A stretch of DNA of 64,000 nucleotides, taken from positions 206,338-270,337 of the forward strand of contig NZ_JAQGLA010000002.1 in assembly GCF_027853915.1 (NCBI RefSeq), written 5' to 3'. Made by a program: the position numbers and the translations under genes. The stretch's first letter is position 1; every line of letters begins with the position of its first letter. The notes under the pieces are model-generated. The model was not told the DNA's origin and searched no databases. It saw nothing but the letters and a program-made list of their open reading frames with translations. This document shows positions 15,239-24,471 of this stretch, piece by piece. This stretch comes from Saccharopolyspora oryzae. Its GTDB lineage: Bacteria; Actinomycetota; Actinomycetes; Mycobacteriales; Pseudonocardiaceae.

Positions 15239-18200
15239 CAGATACCGCCCAGGATTTCCATGCGCCGGAACTGCTCCCGCAGGTCGATCTCGTCGTTCCC
15301 GGCGCTGTACACGGTGAGGTGGTAGTTCACGGTCTTCGAGCCGAGACCGCCGCCCTTGACCGCGCGCCACTGCTCAGCGGTCAGCACCGCCTCGGGCTTG
15401 CCGGTCTTGTTCACCGCGGCCGTGGTGCCCGGATCCAGCCAGCCGCCCGAGTCGTAGCCGTGGTTGTGGTGCGGGCCGGGGTTGAACCAGCTCGCGCCGT
15501 ACTTCCGCATGGCGTAGCGGGCACCGGCGATGATGTTGTGCACCGGGTTCCAGATGTCGGTGTGGCCCGGCAGGGCGTTGGCCGCGAACGTCGTGGGGAT
15601 GACCTGCATGACGCCGCGCGCCGCGTTCGGCCCCGAGTTGATGTCCTGGACCTGCTGCATGATGTTGCGGCCACCTGTCTCGGACATGATCTGCTGGAAC
15701 AGGCCGAGCGCGTAGTTGGCGGGCCAGCCCAGGATGCGCAGCGCTTCCATGATCCAGCCGTTGATGACGCCGGGCGGGGCCGCGCCGCCGGAGATCGGAC
15801 CGGCCATCATGCCGACCTGGTTGAGCTTGCCGATCGCGCCGTCGATCATCTTGTGCGCGGTGCGGCGCACCAGGTCCGGCCACAGGTTGCCCTTGTTCGG
15901 CGACCACCACGCCCCGTTCACGCCCGGGTCGACCTTGGCCTTCAACTCGTTGAGCTTGCGGATTGCCTCCACCGCCGCCGGGTGCGGCCCGAAGTCGATG
16001 CCCGCAGCCCCACCAGGGTCAACCGCACCACCCATCGCCTCCGGGGTCATCGCCCAGTGCACGTGGTCCCAGTGGTCGGCGTTGTCCTTGGCGTAGAAGT
16101 GCGGCTGTCCGTTGAGGACACCCGTACCACCGCGCCATTGCGCCGAGATGATCTGGGTGGCGTTCGGGAACCGCTCGAAAATCCGCTGTGCCGTTCCCGC
16201 CCCAGCCGGGACGACGTCGATGGCCTGTCCCTTACCGTGGTAGCCGGAATGCCCAATGCGGTCCAGGTACGCCGAGGTCACCGTCATCCCCATCTGGCGC
16301 GCGATGTTCGACATCGCTTGCCAGGTGTGGCCGCCGCTGGCGAACCCCCACACCGGGCCACCGCCCGGTCCGTCTCCCGACGCCCCGCCGAGCAGGCGCG
16401 GCGCGGGGGTCTTCTGACCGCCGCGGGCAGCCTGGTGCGCGGCGTCGACCGCGCCGAGCCCGCCCATGTTCGCCACGGCCTTCTTGCTCAGCACGTACTC
16501 GCCGGGCATCAGCTTGGCGGGCACCTTGTCCTTGTTGCCCACGCCCGGCACCGGGCCACCGGTGGCGAACGGGATGGGCTTGGGCTGCAGCTCGGGCTGG
16601 CCGAACACCTTGGCGGCGTCGTTCCAAATCGGCACCAGACCCTTGTTCCAGACGTTGTCCATCACCCAGCGGATGGGTTCGGCCGCGTAGCCCCGGATGC
16701 GATCCCAGTTGATGCGGATGCCCTCGGCGGTGCGGGCGAACATCTCGCCCACCCCGGCCGTCGCACCGTTCAGCTGGTCGTAGAGACCGCGGATCTCGCC
16801 GACCTTCACCCCGATGTGCCCGGTGGTGTTGGTCCAGGAGTTGTTCACCGACTGCGACAGCAGGTTCGTGTTGGCGTCGAGGTCGGCGTTGCCCGCCTTC
16901 AGCGTCCCGTAGTGGGTGGCGGTGATGACCAGCGCCGACGAGCCGATGTGCTGGGTGGTCCGGTCCCAGGCGCCGTTGATCGACTGTGCGGTGAGGTCGA
17001 ACGACAGCGCGAGGTCGCCCAGCCCGGTCTTCAGGCCCACGAAGTGGATGCCGTTCACCGTCGCCGTCGACGCGCCGATGTGTCCCGTGGTGCGTGTAAA
17101 CGCATCCATCGCGGCCAGCGCCCACGCGCCGAACGCCATGCCCAGGTCGGTCAGCCCCAACCGCAGGCCGGTGAAGTGCACGCCCGTGATGGTCGCGACT
17201 GACGCTGCGGTCTGGGTACTGATCAGCGTCCAGGCTCCGGCGACCTGCTGGCCGAACAGCTGGTAGGCCAGCGTCAGCGGCGGCAGCGCCGCGCCGTGGT
17301 TGGCCAACGCCAACGACAGCCCGGCCAGCGTCGTGTTGGCCACGGTGACCTGGGTGTTGACCGTGACCAGCGTCTGGTCGAGGGTCTGCAGGGCGAGGTT
17401 GAGCGCCTGCACGGCCGCCGTGATCGCGGCGATGGCGGCAGCGTCCAGCGGGAGCATCCCGGCCGTGCCGGGCGCGCCCGTCGCTGAGCCCGCAGGGGCG
17501 GCCCCATCCGCCGGTGCCGTGCTCGCTGCAGCAGCGCCGAGCATCGCGCCCTCGGCCAGCCTCGTCAGCCCGAAGCCCATCCGTGCGGCGGTCTCAGCGA
17601 GGATCGCGCGCGAGCGCGGGTCGTTGTTGATCGGGATGAACGCCTCATCGTCGCGGGCCCGGTCGCCCACCACCCGCCACGTGTTCGGCGGCACCGTGGT
17701 GGCCACCTGCGACGACATCGGCGTCAGCCCCTGCGCCCGCGCCTGGTCCCGCCACATGCCTCCCGAGGCGTACTGGACGATCGCGCCGTGGGCGTTACCC
17801 ATCCGGCGGGCCACATCCATGCGGTTCATGGCGCGCCCAGCCTCGACGTTGCCGTCGGGCAGGTCGATGAGCAGCTGATGCAGCCTGCCGATCTTGGCCA
17901 CGGCCATGTCGATGTCGGCGTCGATCTTTACGACCTTGCCGCTGGGCAGCACCGCCACGGCGTGGCCAAACTCATCGGTCTTGATCCGCGCCCCGGCCGC
18001 CGCCAACGAAGCGGCGTCGGTCTTGGCGATCATTTCCTGCAGCTTCGGCGGCAGGTTGTCGCCCGCCTGCGCCGCCATCTCCAGCAGCGACCGGGTGCCC
18101 GCATCGACAGCCGCCCGGTTGGCCTCCACCGAGTCCTTGACCGCGAAGTGCGACCGGGCCTCTTCCTGGGCGGCACGGATCACGGCCAGCATCGACTGCT

Positions 18201-20502
18201 CGTGTTGCAGGCCGGCCTGGCGGGCCTCCAGGCTGCCCGCGCCGTGGTTGCGTGCGGCGTCGGCGGCGGAGCGCTGCGCCTGCTCCTCGCTCAGCAGGGC
18301 CTGCCGGTATTGCAGGTCCTTGTCCCAGCCGTTGAGCAGTTCGTTGCGCAGGTCGACCACAGCCTGGAGGTGCGCCCGCGTCGCCTCGGCCGTCCGGCGC
18401 TGCTGATCCTCCAGCTGGCGGGCCTTGACCGCCGAGTTGTCGACCTGGATGCCCATCCGCAGGTGTGCGGCCTCCAGCTGGCCGATACCGCCGCTGGCGC
18501 GGTCGGCGGCCATCTGGGAGTGGTTCATCTCGTCGGAGAACGTGGTGACGCGCCCGGTCGCGGCCTGGGTGGCGGCGGCCTGCTCGTTGATTTTGATGAC
18601 CGCCGTCGCCATCGCGCCGACCAGCGTGCCCACCGCCACGGCGGCGGCCACCAGCGGGTGCGTGGACAGGAACGTCAGCGCACCGTGCAGCCCACCGACC
18701 GCCGTGGTGGTCGCCCACAACGCGAGCTTGAACCCGACGAACCCGCCGACCAACGGGACGATCAACGGGGCCAGGTCACCGATCATCCGGGCCAGCGGCG
18801 GAAGAACGGCCGCGACCAGGTGAGCCAGCCCGGTCACCACGGGCTGCAGCTCGATCGCGAGCTGGCTGAAGGCGCGCCCGACCTCGGGCAGCGCGGGGCC
18901 GAGGCTGCGCACGATCTCGCCGAACATGCGCACCACTGCGGACAGGCCCGGGGCCACCGCGTCGACGACCAGGCGCAACGTGTTGAAGAAGTTGTGCAGC
19001 CCGGCCTGGCCCTCGGCACTGCGCAGGAACGCCACCATCTGGTCGGTGACCTGCCGCAGCACCTGGAAGAACCCGACGCCGTGCTGGTTGGCCGCCGAGA
19101 ACACCTCACCGACGATGCGACCGACGTTGACCAGCGTCGCGCCCATGTCGCGCAGCACCTGTAGCGCCTGGTCAATCCACTGGCGCAGTTGCCCGGTTTC
19201 CCGCGCGCGAGCGATGAACTCGGCGAACCGCTGCGCCGCAGCACCCGCACCACCGGTCAGGTCGGCCAGTGCCTGCGAGCCAACCACGCCGATGTCGCGG
19301 AACGCGGCCAGCAGCCACGGCATGGCCTGCGTGCCGAGGTTGCGCACGATCAGGTCGATCGACTCGAACATCCGACGCACGTCGGCCACGGTCTTGGCCT
19401 GGGTGTAGAACTCGAGCACTCGCCGGATCAGGGTGTTGATCTGGTCGGCGACTCGCCCCATTCCCGCGTGCAGCTCCGGCAGCAAGGCACGGGCCATCTC
19501 GCGGAACGGGGCGGCGAGGTTCTGGAACAGCACGCCCTGGACGTGCTGCTGCAGGGCGACGAATTCTCCGCGAATCCCAGCCACGGCCAGCACGAACTCG
19601 CGTGCCGACGGGGCCAGCTTCCGCAGCGCCTCATCGAGCTTCGCGGCGTCACCGGACGCGACCGCGCTCAACGCAGCACCGACGCCACGGACACCAACGA
19701 CCAGGGTGGCCGCAGCCCCCACCCCCACGGCGATCGCGCCGGGGATCATCAGCGCCGCCGCCGACGCAGCCACCAGAGCAGCACCCAGCCCTGCGACCCC
19801 GGAGGACGTCGCGCCGAGCGCGGCGACCGCAACAACCGCCGCACTCGCGCCAGCCGCCACCCGCACCGAGCTGCGGCCCACGCGACTTACCACCGCATCC
19901 AGCGCCGCCATCGCCAGCAACGCCGCACCCATGTCGACGTCGACGTTGATCGTGGCCGTGCGCCCCCGGGCCAGCATGTCCAGCCGCGAGTTGGCGACCG
20001 CCTGACCCTCGAGCTGCACACCGATTTTCGCCGCACGATCACGTGACGCCTGGTCGATCCGCGCGGCAATGTCGCGCAGCACCGTCTGGTTGGTGTCGAC
20101 GTTAATGCGGGCGGTCCGCGGCTTCGCGGCTTGCTCCAGCGACTCGCCCAGTTTCTTGATCGCCGTGTCGTGGCTGGCGGTGGCCCGCTCCGACTCACGG
20201 GTGGCCGCAGTGTGCGCCCGACGCGCCGACGCCAACCGCTCCTCGGCGGTGGCCAACCGCGACGCCGAGACGTTGGACTTGCCGCGCAGCTCCTCCAGCT
20301 TGGATTCCTCGACCCGGACCTTGCCGGCCGCGTCGAGTTCCTTGTTGCGCGCGGTCTCCACTCGCTTGGACGCCTTCTCGACCTCATCGGCCGATGAACG
20401 CGCGGAAGCGCGGGTCGCGGCCTCTGTCGTCCGCAACCCGCGCAGGTAGTGATCGTTGTCCAGGCGCAGCTGTCCCAGCAGGGTTCCGACCGACATTGCC
20501 AT
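15238..20502 (-). CDS. Tape measure protein with two C-terminal wall-degrading domains
   Basis: 1754 residues, the largest gene. The N-terminus is coiled coil (ETARNKELDAAGKVRVEESK) and Ala-rich, with several membrane-like segments near 220-300 and 550-650. Residues ~1400-1490 hold an M15-like peptidase pattern (HSGYHGKGQAIDV, HWDHVHWAM). Residues ~1590-1700 hold a soluble transglycosylase domain (MSETGGRN with the likely catalytic Glu, then GVMQVIPTTF and ARYAMRKYGASW). It sets tail length and probably opens the peptidoglycan during DNA entry. At about 1.5 A per residue the tail would be near 260 nm. Confidence 0.93.
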   Translation of the reverse strand: MAMSVGTLLGQLRLDNDHYLRGLRTTEAATRASARSSADEVEKASKRVETARNKELDAAGKVRVEESKLEELRGKSNVSASRLATAEERLASARRAHTAATRESERATASHDTAIKKLGESLEQAAKPRTARINVDTNQTVLRDIAARIDQASRDRAAKIGVQLEGQAVANSRLDMLARGRTATINVDVDMGAALLAMAALDAVVSRVGRSSVRVAAGASAAVVAVAALGATSSGVAGLGAALVAASAAALMIPGAIAVGVGAAATLVVGVRGVGAALSAVASGDAAKLDEALRKLAPSAREFVLAVAGIRGEFVALQQHVQGVLFQNLAAPFREMARALLPELHAGMGRVADQINTLIRRVLEFYTQAKTVADVRRMFESIDLIVRNLGTQAMPWLLAAFRDIGVVGSQALADLTGGAGAAAQRFAEFIARARETGQLRQWIDQALQVLRDMGATLVNVGRIVGEVFSAANQHGVGFFQVLRQVTDQMVAFLRSAEGQAGLHNFFNTLRLVVDAVAPGLSAVVRMFGEIVRSLGPALPEVGRAFSQLAIELQPVVTGLAHLVAAVLPPLARMIGDLAPLIVPLVGGFVGFKLALWATTTAVGGLHGALTFLSTHPLVAAAVAVGTLVGAMATAVIKINEQAAATQAATGRVTTFSDEMNHSQMAADRASGGIGQLEAAHLRMGIQVDNSAVKARQLEDQQRRTAEATRAHLQAVVDLRNELLNGWDKDLQYRQALLSEEQAQRSAADAARNHGAGSLEARQAGLQHEQSMLAVIRAAQEEARSHFAVKDSVEANRAAVDAGTRSLLEMAAQAGDNLPPKLQEMIAKTDAASLAAAGARIKTDEFGHAVAVLPSGKVVKIDADIDMAVAKIGRLHQLLIDLPDGNVEAGRAMNRMDVARRMGNAHGAIVQYASGGMWRDQARAQGLTPMSSQVATTVPPNTWRVVGDRARDDEAFIPINNDPRSRAILAETAARMGFGLTRLAEGAMLGAAAASTAPADGAAPAGSATGAPGTAGMLPLDAAAIAAITAAVQALNLALQTLDQTLVTVNTQVTVANTTLAGLSLALANHGAALPPLTLAYQLFGQQVAGAWTLISTQTAASVATITGVHFTGLRLGLTDLGMAFGAWALAAMDAFTRTTGHIGASTATVNGIHFVGLKTGLGDLALSFDLTAQSINGAWDRTTQHIGSSALVITATHYGTLKAGNADLDANTNLLSQSVNNSWTNTTGHIGVKVGEIRGLYDQLNGATAGVGEMFARTAEGIRINWDRIRGYAAEPIRWVMDNVWNKGLVPIWNDAAKVFGQPELQPKPIPFATGGPVPGVGNKDKVPAKLMPGEYVLSKKAVANMGGLGAVDAAHQAARGGQKTPAPRLLGGASGDGPGGGPVWGFASGGHTWQAMSNIARQMGMTVTSAYLDRIGHSGYHGKGQAIDVVPAGAGTAQRIFERFPNATQIISAQWRGGTGVLNGQPHFYAKDNADHWDHVHWAMTPEAMGGAVDPGGAAGIDFGPHPAAVEAIRKLNELKAKVDPGVNGAWWSPNKGNLWPDLVRRTAHKMIDGAIGKLNQVGMMAGPISGGAAPPGVINGWIMEALRILGWPANYALGLFQQIMSETGGRNIMQQVQDINSGPNAARGVMQVIPTTFAANALPGHTDIWNPVHNIIAGARYAMRKYGASWFNPGPHHNHGYDSGGWLDPGTTAAVNKTGKPEAVLTAEQWRAVKGGGLGSKTVNYHLTVYSAGNDEIDLREQFRRMEILGGI

Positions 20503-20526
20503 TGAGCCGAAACCCCCGCTATTCCG

Positions 20527-21173
20527 CTATTTCCGCGCCCTGCGGGTCGCCACCCGCGTCTGCTTCTTCTCGCCGATGGCTTTCATGAACCGGGACTCGA
20601 GACTCAGCCCGTTCAGATACCACTTGAACAATCGGGTGGGCATCTCCCAGATCTCGTCTGGGGTGAGCCCGTATTCACGCCGGAAGTCGGCGAGAATCAG
20701 CGTGAAGTGCCGCCGGAGGTTTTCCCATTCCGGGTCGTACGGGCCGCGGCGCGCCGCTCCGCCCGATTCGCCGCTGCTTTTCCCTCAACCTCGCCGGCCG
20801 CGGCCTCACGAGCCGCCGCCTCGTTGGCCTCGTACTCCTCGAAGGCCTCGGGGAAGCCCATCTTCTCGCCGCCCGCGTTGCGGTAGGCCCACAGCAGCAG
20901 GACACCGCACGCCTTCACACCGGGGTTGGCTGCCTCGATCTGGTCGGCGATGTCCTGGCCGAGAAGCCCTGCCAGCAGTTCCAGAACGTTCTGCTGGGTG
21001 GCCTCTTCCTCGGACTGCTGCGCCATCCTGGCCTGCAACGTCACCCCCAGCGGGGTGTCGGTGGGCACCGGGACGGACACACCGAAGAAGTTGATCGACT
21101 CCTTGGGTGCCTTGGACTCCATGAAAGCAGCGACGTCGAACTGCGAATCGACCTTTTGACGTGCAGTGGGCAT
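20527..21173 (-). CDS. Tail assembly chaperone, -1 frameshift fusion product (gpGT-like)
   Basis: Ribosomes that slip back one base at GGGAAAA (20778-20784, read on the minus strand as G GGA AAA) continue in the -1 frame without a stop to TAG at 20529-20527. The added part contains GPYDPEWENLRRHFTLILAD, GLTPDEIWEMPTRLFKWYLN and ends KKQTRVATRRARK. It has no start codon or ribosome-binding site of its own where needed. This is the standard G/GT arrangement of long-tailed phages, and the fusion recruits tape measure protein. Confidence 0.88.
20697..21173 (-). CDS. Tail assembly chaperone, unshifted product (gpG-like)
   Basis: 158 residues from ATG 21173 to TGA at 20699-20697. Starts MPTARQKVDSQFDVAAFMES, continues with INFFGVSVPVP and a helical middle (LELLAGLLGQDIADQIEA), and ends in a basic Ala/Arg tail after the slip site. 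It sits immediately before the tape measure, as in other siphoviruses, and coats tape measure protein during tail assembly. Confidence 0.88.
   Translation of the reverse strand: MPTARQKVDSQFDVAAFMESKAPKESINFFGVSVPVPTDTPLGVTLQARMAQQSEEEATQQNVLELLAGLLGQDIADQIEAANPGVKACGVLLLWAYRNAGGEKMGFPEAFEEYEANEAAAREAAAGEVEGKAAANRAERRAAARTTRNGKTSGGTSR
20778..20784 (-). other. Programmed -1 frameshift site GGGAAAA
   Basis: The minus-strand heptamer is in the correct X-XXY-YYZ phase of the gpG-like frame (GAG GGA AAA). Slippage leads to an open -1 frame of about 80 codons that encodes the expected gpT-like sequence. A second GGGAAAA at 20720-20726 is in the wrong phase. Confidence 0.85.
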
Positions 21174-21183
21174 GAGGGGGCTC

Positions 21184-21573
21184 CTATTTCTTGCCTTCGA
21201 TGACTCGCCGAATGCGATCGGCCATGACCTCGTACAGACGCCGCCCTGGGGACAGCTCGTATTCGAGGAACCGTGCGCTACCGCCCCTGGGGTGGGTGTA
21301 GTCGTAGCGCTGGTGCTGCGGGATGGCGTAGTGCTCGGTGCCCCTGCCGCGGGGGTCGCTACCGGTGGACCCGAAGTGGACCACCGCGACAGGGAACGCC
21401 ACGTCAGCCCGGCCGGAGCGTTTCAACGCTCCGGATCGGACCGGTACATCAGCGTCGGCCAACGCCTTGTCCGCGGCGGCCTCCAGTGCGTCCTCAGACG
21501 CTTCCTGGATCGCGGCCTGCACACGGGCGAACCGGGAATCCCAATCCCAGTCCAGGCGCTTGCACGTTGCCAC
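21184..21573 (-). CDS. HK97 gp10-like tail completion / minor structural protein
   Basis: 129 residues. It has a helical start (FARVQAAIQEASEDALEAAA), then VPVRSGALKRSGRADV (the R-S-G-x-L-x-x-S pattern of gp10-like proteins), VHFGST, EHYAIPQHQRYDYTHPRGG and a helical C-terminus. Such proteins act at the head-tail junction. Here the gene lies after the tail tube gene rather than before it. Confidence 0.65.
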   Translation of the reverse strand: MATCKRLDWDWDSRFARVQAAIQEASEDALEAAADKALADADVPVRSGALKRSGRADVAFPVAVVHFGSTGSDPRGRGTEHYAIPQHQRYDYTHPRGGSARFLEYELSPGRRLYEVMADRIRRVIEGKK

Positions 21574-22557
21574 TTACGGAGTCGCCTCGCTGGTGAACAG
21601 CTCGAACTTCACCGCAGACCCCGGGCCCGAGCCCGAGTCGATGCACTTGTAGGCGATGTTCTGCTCCAGCACCTCGGGCCCCTGCACCGTCGGGGTCTCG
21701 CCGTCGAAACGGACGTTGCAGGTCACCACGAGCTTGTAGGTCAGCGCATCCTCGATGACCACCCCCGAGTCGAAGGTGAGCACCAGCGCCGCCTCCTGGC
21801 CCTGGATGAACTTGTTGTAGAGGTCCAGGTTGTTGAACTCGGTGGCAACTTCGCCCTCGAAGTTCAACAGCTCCGCCTGCACCGGCTTCTTGCGCAGCTG
21901 GCTGCCCAGGAAGTACCGGTCGTCATCCAGCCCGTTCTCACCCGACAGCGAGAATTCCTTGACGTCCAGCGGGGTTCCGTCGATCGTCAACGAGCCGTGG
22001 ATGAACGTGTAGATGTGGTTGTTCGCCGGGTAGGTGGCGGTCACCAGCGGCTGGCTGGTGGCCTCGTCCCGCCCCAGCAGCGAGACCGTGAGCTTGACCG
22101 GGTCACCGACACCGGCCTCCAGCTCCCACTCGCTGATGTTGCAGCCGACGTAGGAGAACGGCCGGGTCACACCATCGATGGACGTACGGCCAACCTGGCA
22201 CGTCAGGCCGGTCGGAACCTCGTCGGGAATGAAGGTGTGCTTGTAGACCGTCGGCGAGTTGGCCACGTCCGGCTGGGTCGTGGTGACCCCGCCGAGCATG
22301 TGCTTGAGCATCAGCCCAGCGCCCTTGGTCATCAGCTCCAGCTCGACGTCACCTTCGACGTTCTTCTTGCCGGGGGTCCAGCGGTCGGAGCGCAGCGTGC
22401 GGGTGCCGGCGCGCAGGGCCTCGGACTCGACTCGCTCGATCTCCATCTTCAGTTCCTCGGACAGGAACTCGTAGAAACGGGTAGGCGCGGTGTACGTGCC
22501 GTAGGTGGTCTCTTCGGCGAAACCGAGTTGCGCCGACAGGCCCGAGTACAGAGCCAT
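21574..22557 (-). CDS. Major tail tube protein
   Basis: 327 residues. Typical start MALYSGLSAQLGFAEETTYG, then TRFYEFLSEELKMEIERVES, a β-rich body with VGRTSIDGVTRPFSYVGC and SLTIDGTPLDVKEFSLSG, and a C-terminal LEQNIAYKCIDSGSG. This fits actinophage tail tube proteins that open with an unusual residue-rich E-T-T-Y-G segment. It lies between the terminator gene and the tail chaperone, as expected. Confidence 0.85.
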   Translation of the reverse strand: MALYSGLSAQLGFAEETTYGTYTAPTRFYEFLSEELKMEIERVESEALRAGTRTLRSDRWTPGKKNVEGDVELELMTKGAGLMLKHMLGGVTTTQPDVANSPTVYKHTFIPDEVPTGLTCQVGRTSIDGVTRPFSYVGCNISEWELEAGVGDPVKLTVSLLGRDEATSQPLVTATYPANNHIYTFIHGSLTIDGTPLDVKEFSLSGENGLDDDRYFLGSQLRKKPVQAELLNFEGEVATEFNNLDLYNKFIQGQEAALVLTFDSGVVIEDALTYKLVVTCNVRFDGETPTVQGPEVLEQNIAYKCIDSGSGPGSAVKFELFTSEATP

Positions 22558-22754
22558 TACCGGTCGTCCTCCTTCTTAGCGACGCGCTCAGGCTTCGCCT
22601 TGCTTTCCTTCACTTCCTCGAAGTCCGGCTGCTCGAGCAGCTGGCGGGACTTCGGGGTGTCAGCGATCTCCTTGGGCACGCCATGTTCGAGGACGACGCC
22701 CCCAACGTCGGGGACCTCGACGGCGTCATACCGTCCCTTGTAGACGATCAGCAC
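22557..22754 (-). CDS. Small head-tail region protein
   Basis: 65 residues. Starts MLIVYKGRYDAVEVPDVG, with a β-like stretch and LLEQPDFEEVKESKAKP followed by a Lys/Glu-rich tail. Small proteins of this type (VEVP ... LLEQPD.FE) sit between connector and tail tube genes in many actinophages. Ends on the first base of the tail tube start. Confidence 0.65.
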   Translation of the reverse strand: MLIVYKGRYDAVEVPDVGGVVLEHGVPKEIADTPKSRQLLEQPDFEEVKESKAKPERVAKKEDDR

Positions 22755-22772
22755 GGGATCTCTTTCCTTTCC

Positions 22773-23222
22773 CTATGGGTGAAGACGAGCCCGCACCCGG
22801 ACCCGAACATCGAAACGGGAGCCGTGCCCATCGCTCTTCGCCAGCGCGCCGACGTGGTGGGTCCAACCGTCGATCTCGGCCCACAAGATTTCTGGGATCA
22901 GCTCGGGCTTCTCGGCCAACATCTGCTGCAGCTCGATGAGCAGTTCAGCCGCCCGGTCGTCGGCGACGTCCTGCCCCTCGGCCTGGGTACGCAGCACTTG
23001 GCAGGCCACCGTCAGCGAGTAGTTCTCCTCGACGCGCTTGGTGCCCATCTTCATCGTCGGGATGCCCAGCTCGGCGCGTGCGTCCTCGATCCAGATCGAC
23101 TCGTCCCAGATCTCGGTTTCGGGGAACCCGTAGGAGATCTGCACCCCGACCAACCCGGGGCGCGCTTGCAGGGTCTCGACGAGCGCTCGTTTAAACGCCA
23201 CCAGCGTGGTTCCGGTGCTCAC
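22773..23222 (-). CDS. Tail terminator-like protein
   Basis: 149 residues. FKRALVETLQARPGL, VGVQISYGFPETEI and a regular αβ pattern ending RFDVRVRVRARL suit gpU/tail-terminator proteins that cap the tail before head joining. GTG-type overlap (ATGA) with the upstream connector gene. Confidence 0.7.
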   Translation of the reverse strand: MSTGTTLVAFKRALVETLQARPGLVGVQISYGFPETEIWDESIWIEDARAELGIPTMKMGTKRVEENYSLTVACQVLRTQAEGQDVADDRAAELLIELQQMLAEKPELIPEILWAEIDGWTHHVGALAKSDGHGSRFDVRVRVRARLHP

Positions 23223-23860
23223 AGCACCACCTGCCGGGGCTCCTGGATCTCACCGGACACCAGCTGCCGCGCGGCCATCGGGATGCCCCAGCGCGGGAAG
23301 TTGGCTTGCGGCATGTCGAACTCGTTGACCCCGCCGGTGGCATCCAGCTGGGACCGCCAGAAGTTCTCCAGCATGAACTTCGCCGCGAGCTTGTACCGCT
23401 CGGGGACCTCCGCCGTCGACGCGCACCGCCCAGCGACGTAGGACACGGCCACGTTCGCCTGCCCCGACTCGAACCGGGCCCGTCTGCCCGCCCTGCGCCG
23501 CAACAGCCGGCCCGACCACAGCGACGGGATCACGTCGTAGCGCTCCAGGAGATACGCCTCGTCCGGCTTCACCGCGTTCGACTCCGCGGTCAGCACCGTC
23601 GAAGTGGTGTCGCTGTACTCGATGACCTGGGTCACCGACACCACCGGGAACAGGTCAAGGAACACCGACGGGCGTCCGCCGTCGTGCACCTCGTTGGTGA
23701 CGGTGCGCTGCACGACCGGCCCGATGTAGAGGTCCAGCCGTTGCGACACCGCCGTGATGTAGCTCGGCAGCTCCGCGTCGTGCTTGGTGACGCTCTCGGA
23801 GATGTTCAGCGCCTGCTTGGCCTCGGCCAGCGTCAACACGTCCAACGGATCGGCCATCAC
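23219..23860 (-). CDS. Head-tail connector (gp6-like)
   Basis: 213 residues. DPLDVLTLAEAKQALNI, ELPSYITAVSQRLDLYIGP, VFLDLFPVVSVTQV and RYKLAAKFMLENFWRSQ match phage head-tail adaptor proteins of the gp6 type, with the helical N-terminus that binds portal and a long C-terminal helix. It overlaps both neighbours by four bases. Confidence 0.78.
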   Translation of the reverse strand: MMADPLDVLTLAEAKQALNISESVTKHDAELPSYITAVSQRLDLYIGPVVQRTVTNEVHDGGRPSVFLDLFPVVSVTQVIEYSDTTSTVLTAESNAVKPDEAYLLERYDVIPSLWSGRLLRRRAGRRARFESGQANVAVSYVAGRCASTAEVPERYKLAAKFMLENFWRSQLDATGGVNEFDMPQANFPRWGIPMAARQLVSGEIQEPRQVVL

Positions 23861-24063
23861 TTGTCCTCGTGCTCAGCCCGATTCTTCGAGACCGGTGGGC
23901 GGCCCGGCTTCCGCTTCGGGGCGGGATCGGGGTTCGGGATCAGCTCCTGCATGACCGCGGCGGGGACGTCGTCGCCTACCCCGTAGGCCAGGAACGCCGC
24001 CGCCGGGTCGCCCTCGTAGACGTGGCGGCCGTCGGCCGTCTTGTAGATCCGCTGCTCGGCCAT
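23857..24063 (-). CDS. Small capsid-region protein with a basic tail
   Basis: 68 residues from ATG 24063, which overlaps the preceding stop (TGATG). RIYKTADGRHVYEGDPAAAF is followed by VPAAVMQELIPNPDPAPKRK and GRPPVSKNRAE, an AT-hook-like basic Pro-rich end. It lies between the capsid cluster and the connector. Function unknown. Confidence 0.62.
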   Translation of the reverse strand: MAEQRIYKTADGRHVYEGDPAAAFLAYGVGDDVPAAVMQELIPNPDPAPKRKPGRPPVSKNRAEHEDK

Positions 24064-24245
24064 CAGACCTGCGCGCCCACCAGCGTCCACACCGTCGCGG
24101 CCAGCGTGCCGGTGTTGATGTAGAGCTTGCCGGTGGTGCTGTCACGCAGGACCGCACCCTTGTCGGCCTCACCGTTGAAGTCCCCGTTGACCGGAGCGCC
24201 GGCCTTCACCAGGTCGCGGTGCCGAGCACCCTCGATGTAACCCAT
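24063..24245 (-). CDS. Small capsid-associated (head-fibre-like) protein
   Basis: 60 residues. The sequence is almost entirely short β-like: GYIEGARHRDLVKAGAPVNG, DKGAVLRDSTTGKLYINTGT and TVWTLVGAQV. The D-x-T-x-G-K-L-Y-I-N-x-G-T pattern recurs in phage fibre and decoration proteins. It is encoded just downstream of the capsid gene, so a surface decoration role is plausible. Confidence 0.6.
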   Translation of the reverse strand: MGYIEGARHRDLVKAGAPVNGDFNGEADKGAVLRDSTTGKLYINTGTLAATVWTLVGAQV

Positions 24246-24255
24246 CCTGAAGTCC

Positions 24256-24471
24256 TCACTTCTTCTTGCGCGGGTTCTTGCGCTGGTATTCGGCCTGCTG
24301 CTCCGCTCGGCGGCGACGCTGCGAAGCCGACATGTTCTGCTGGTAATCCCGCTGGTACTCGGCCCGCCGACGCCGCTGCGACGAACTCAGGTTCTGCTGG
24401 TACTCGCGCTGGTACTCAGCACGATCACGACGCTGCGACGCGCTCGGCTTCTTCCGCTTCGGGGCAGCCAT
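24256..24471 (-). CDS. Small Gln/Arg-rich protein of three tandem repeats
   Basis: 71 residues from ATG 24471, coupled by TGATG to the preceding tiny gene. After MAAPKRKKP come three repeats of 19 residues: S-[AS]-S-Q-R-R-[DR]-R-A-E-[YQ]-Q-...-Y-Q-x-N, ending KNPRKKK. It is strongly basic, helical and low in complexity. Encoded between capsid and head-tail genes, it may bind DNA or the inner capsid. I know of no named family. Confidence 0.62.
   Translation of the reverse strand: MAAPKRKKPSASQRRDRAEYQREYQQNLSSSQRRRRAEYQRDYQQNMSASQRRRRAEQQAEYQRKNPRKKK

Noticed and set aside
20720..20726. Second GGGAAAA heptamer in the tail chaperone overlap
   Set aside because: It is read as GGG AAA A in the zero frame, the wrong phase for tandem -1 slippage. 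The copy at 20778-20784 is in phase.
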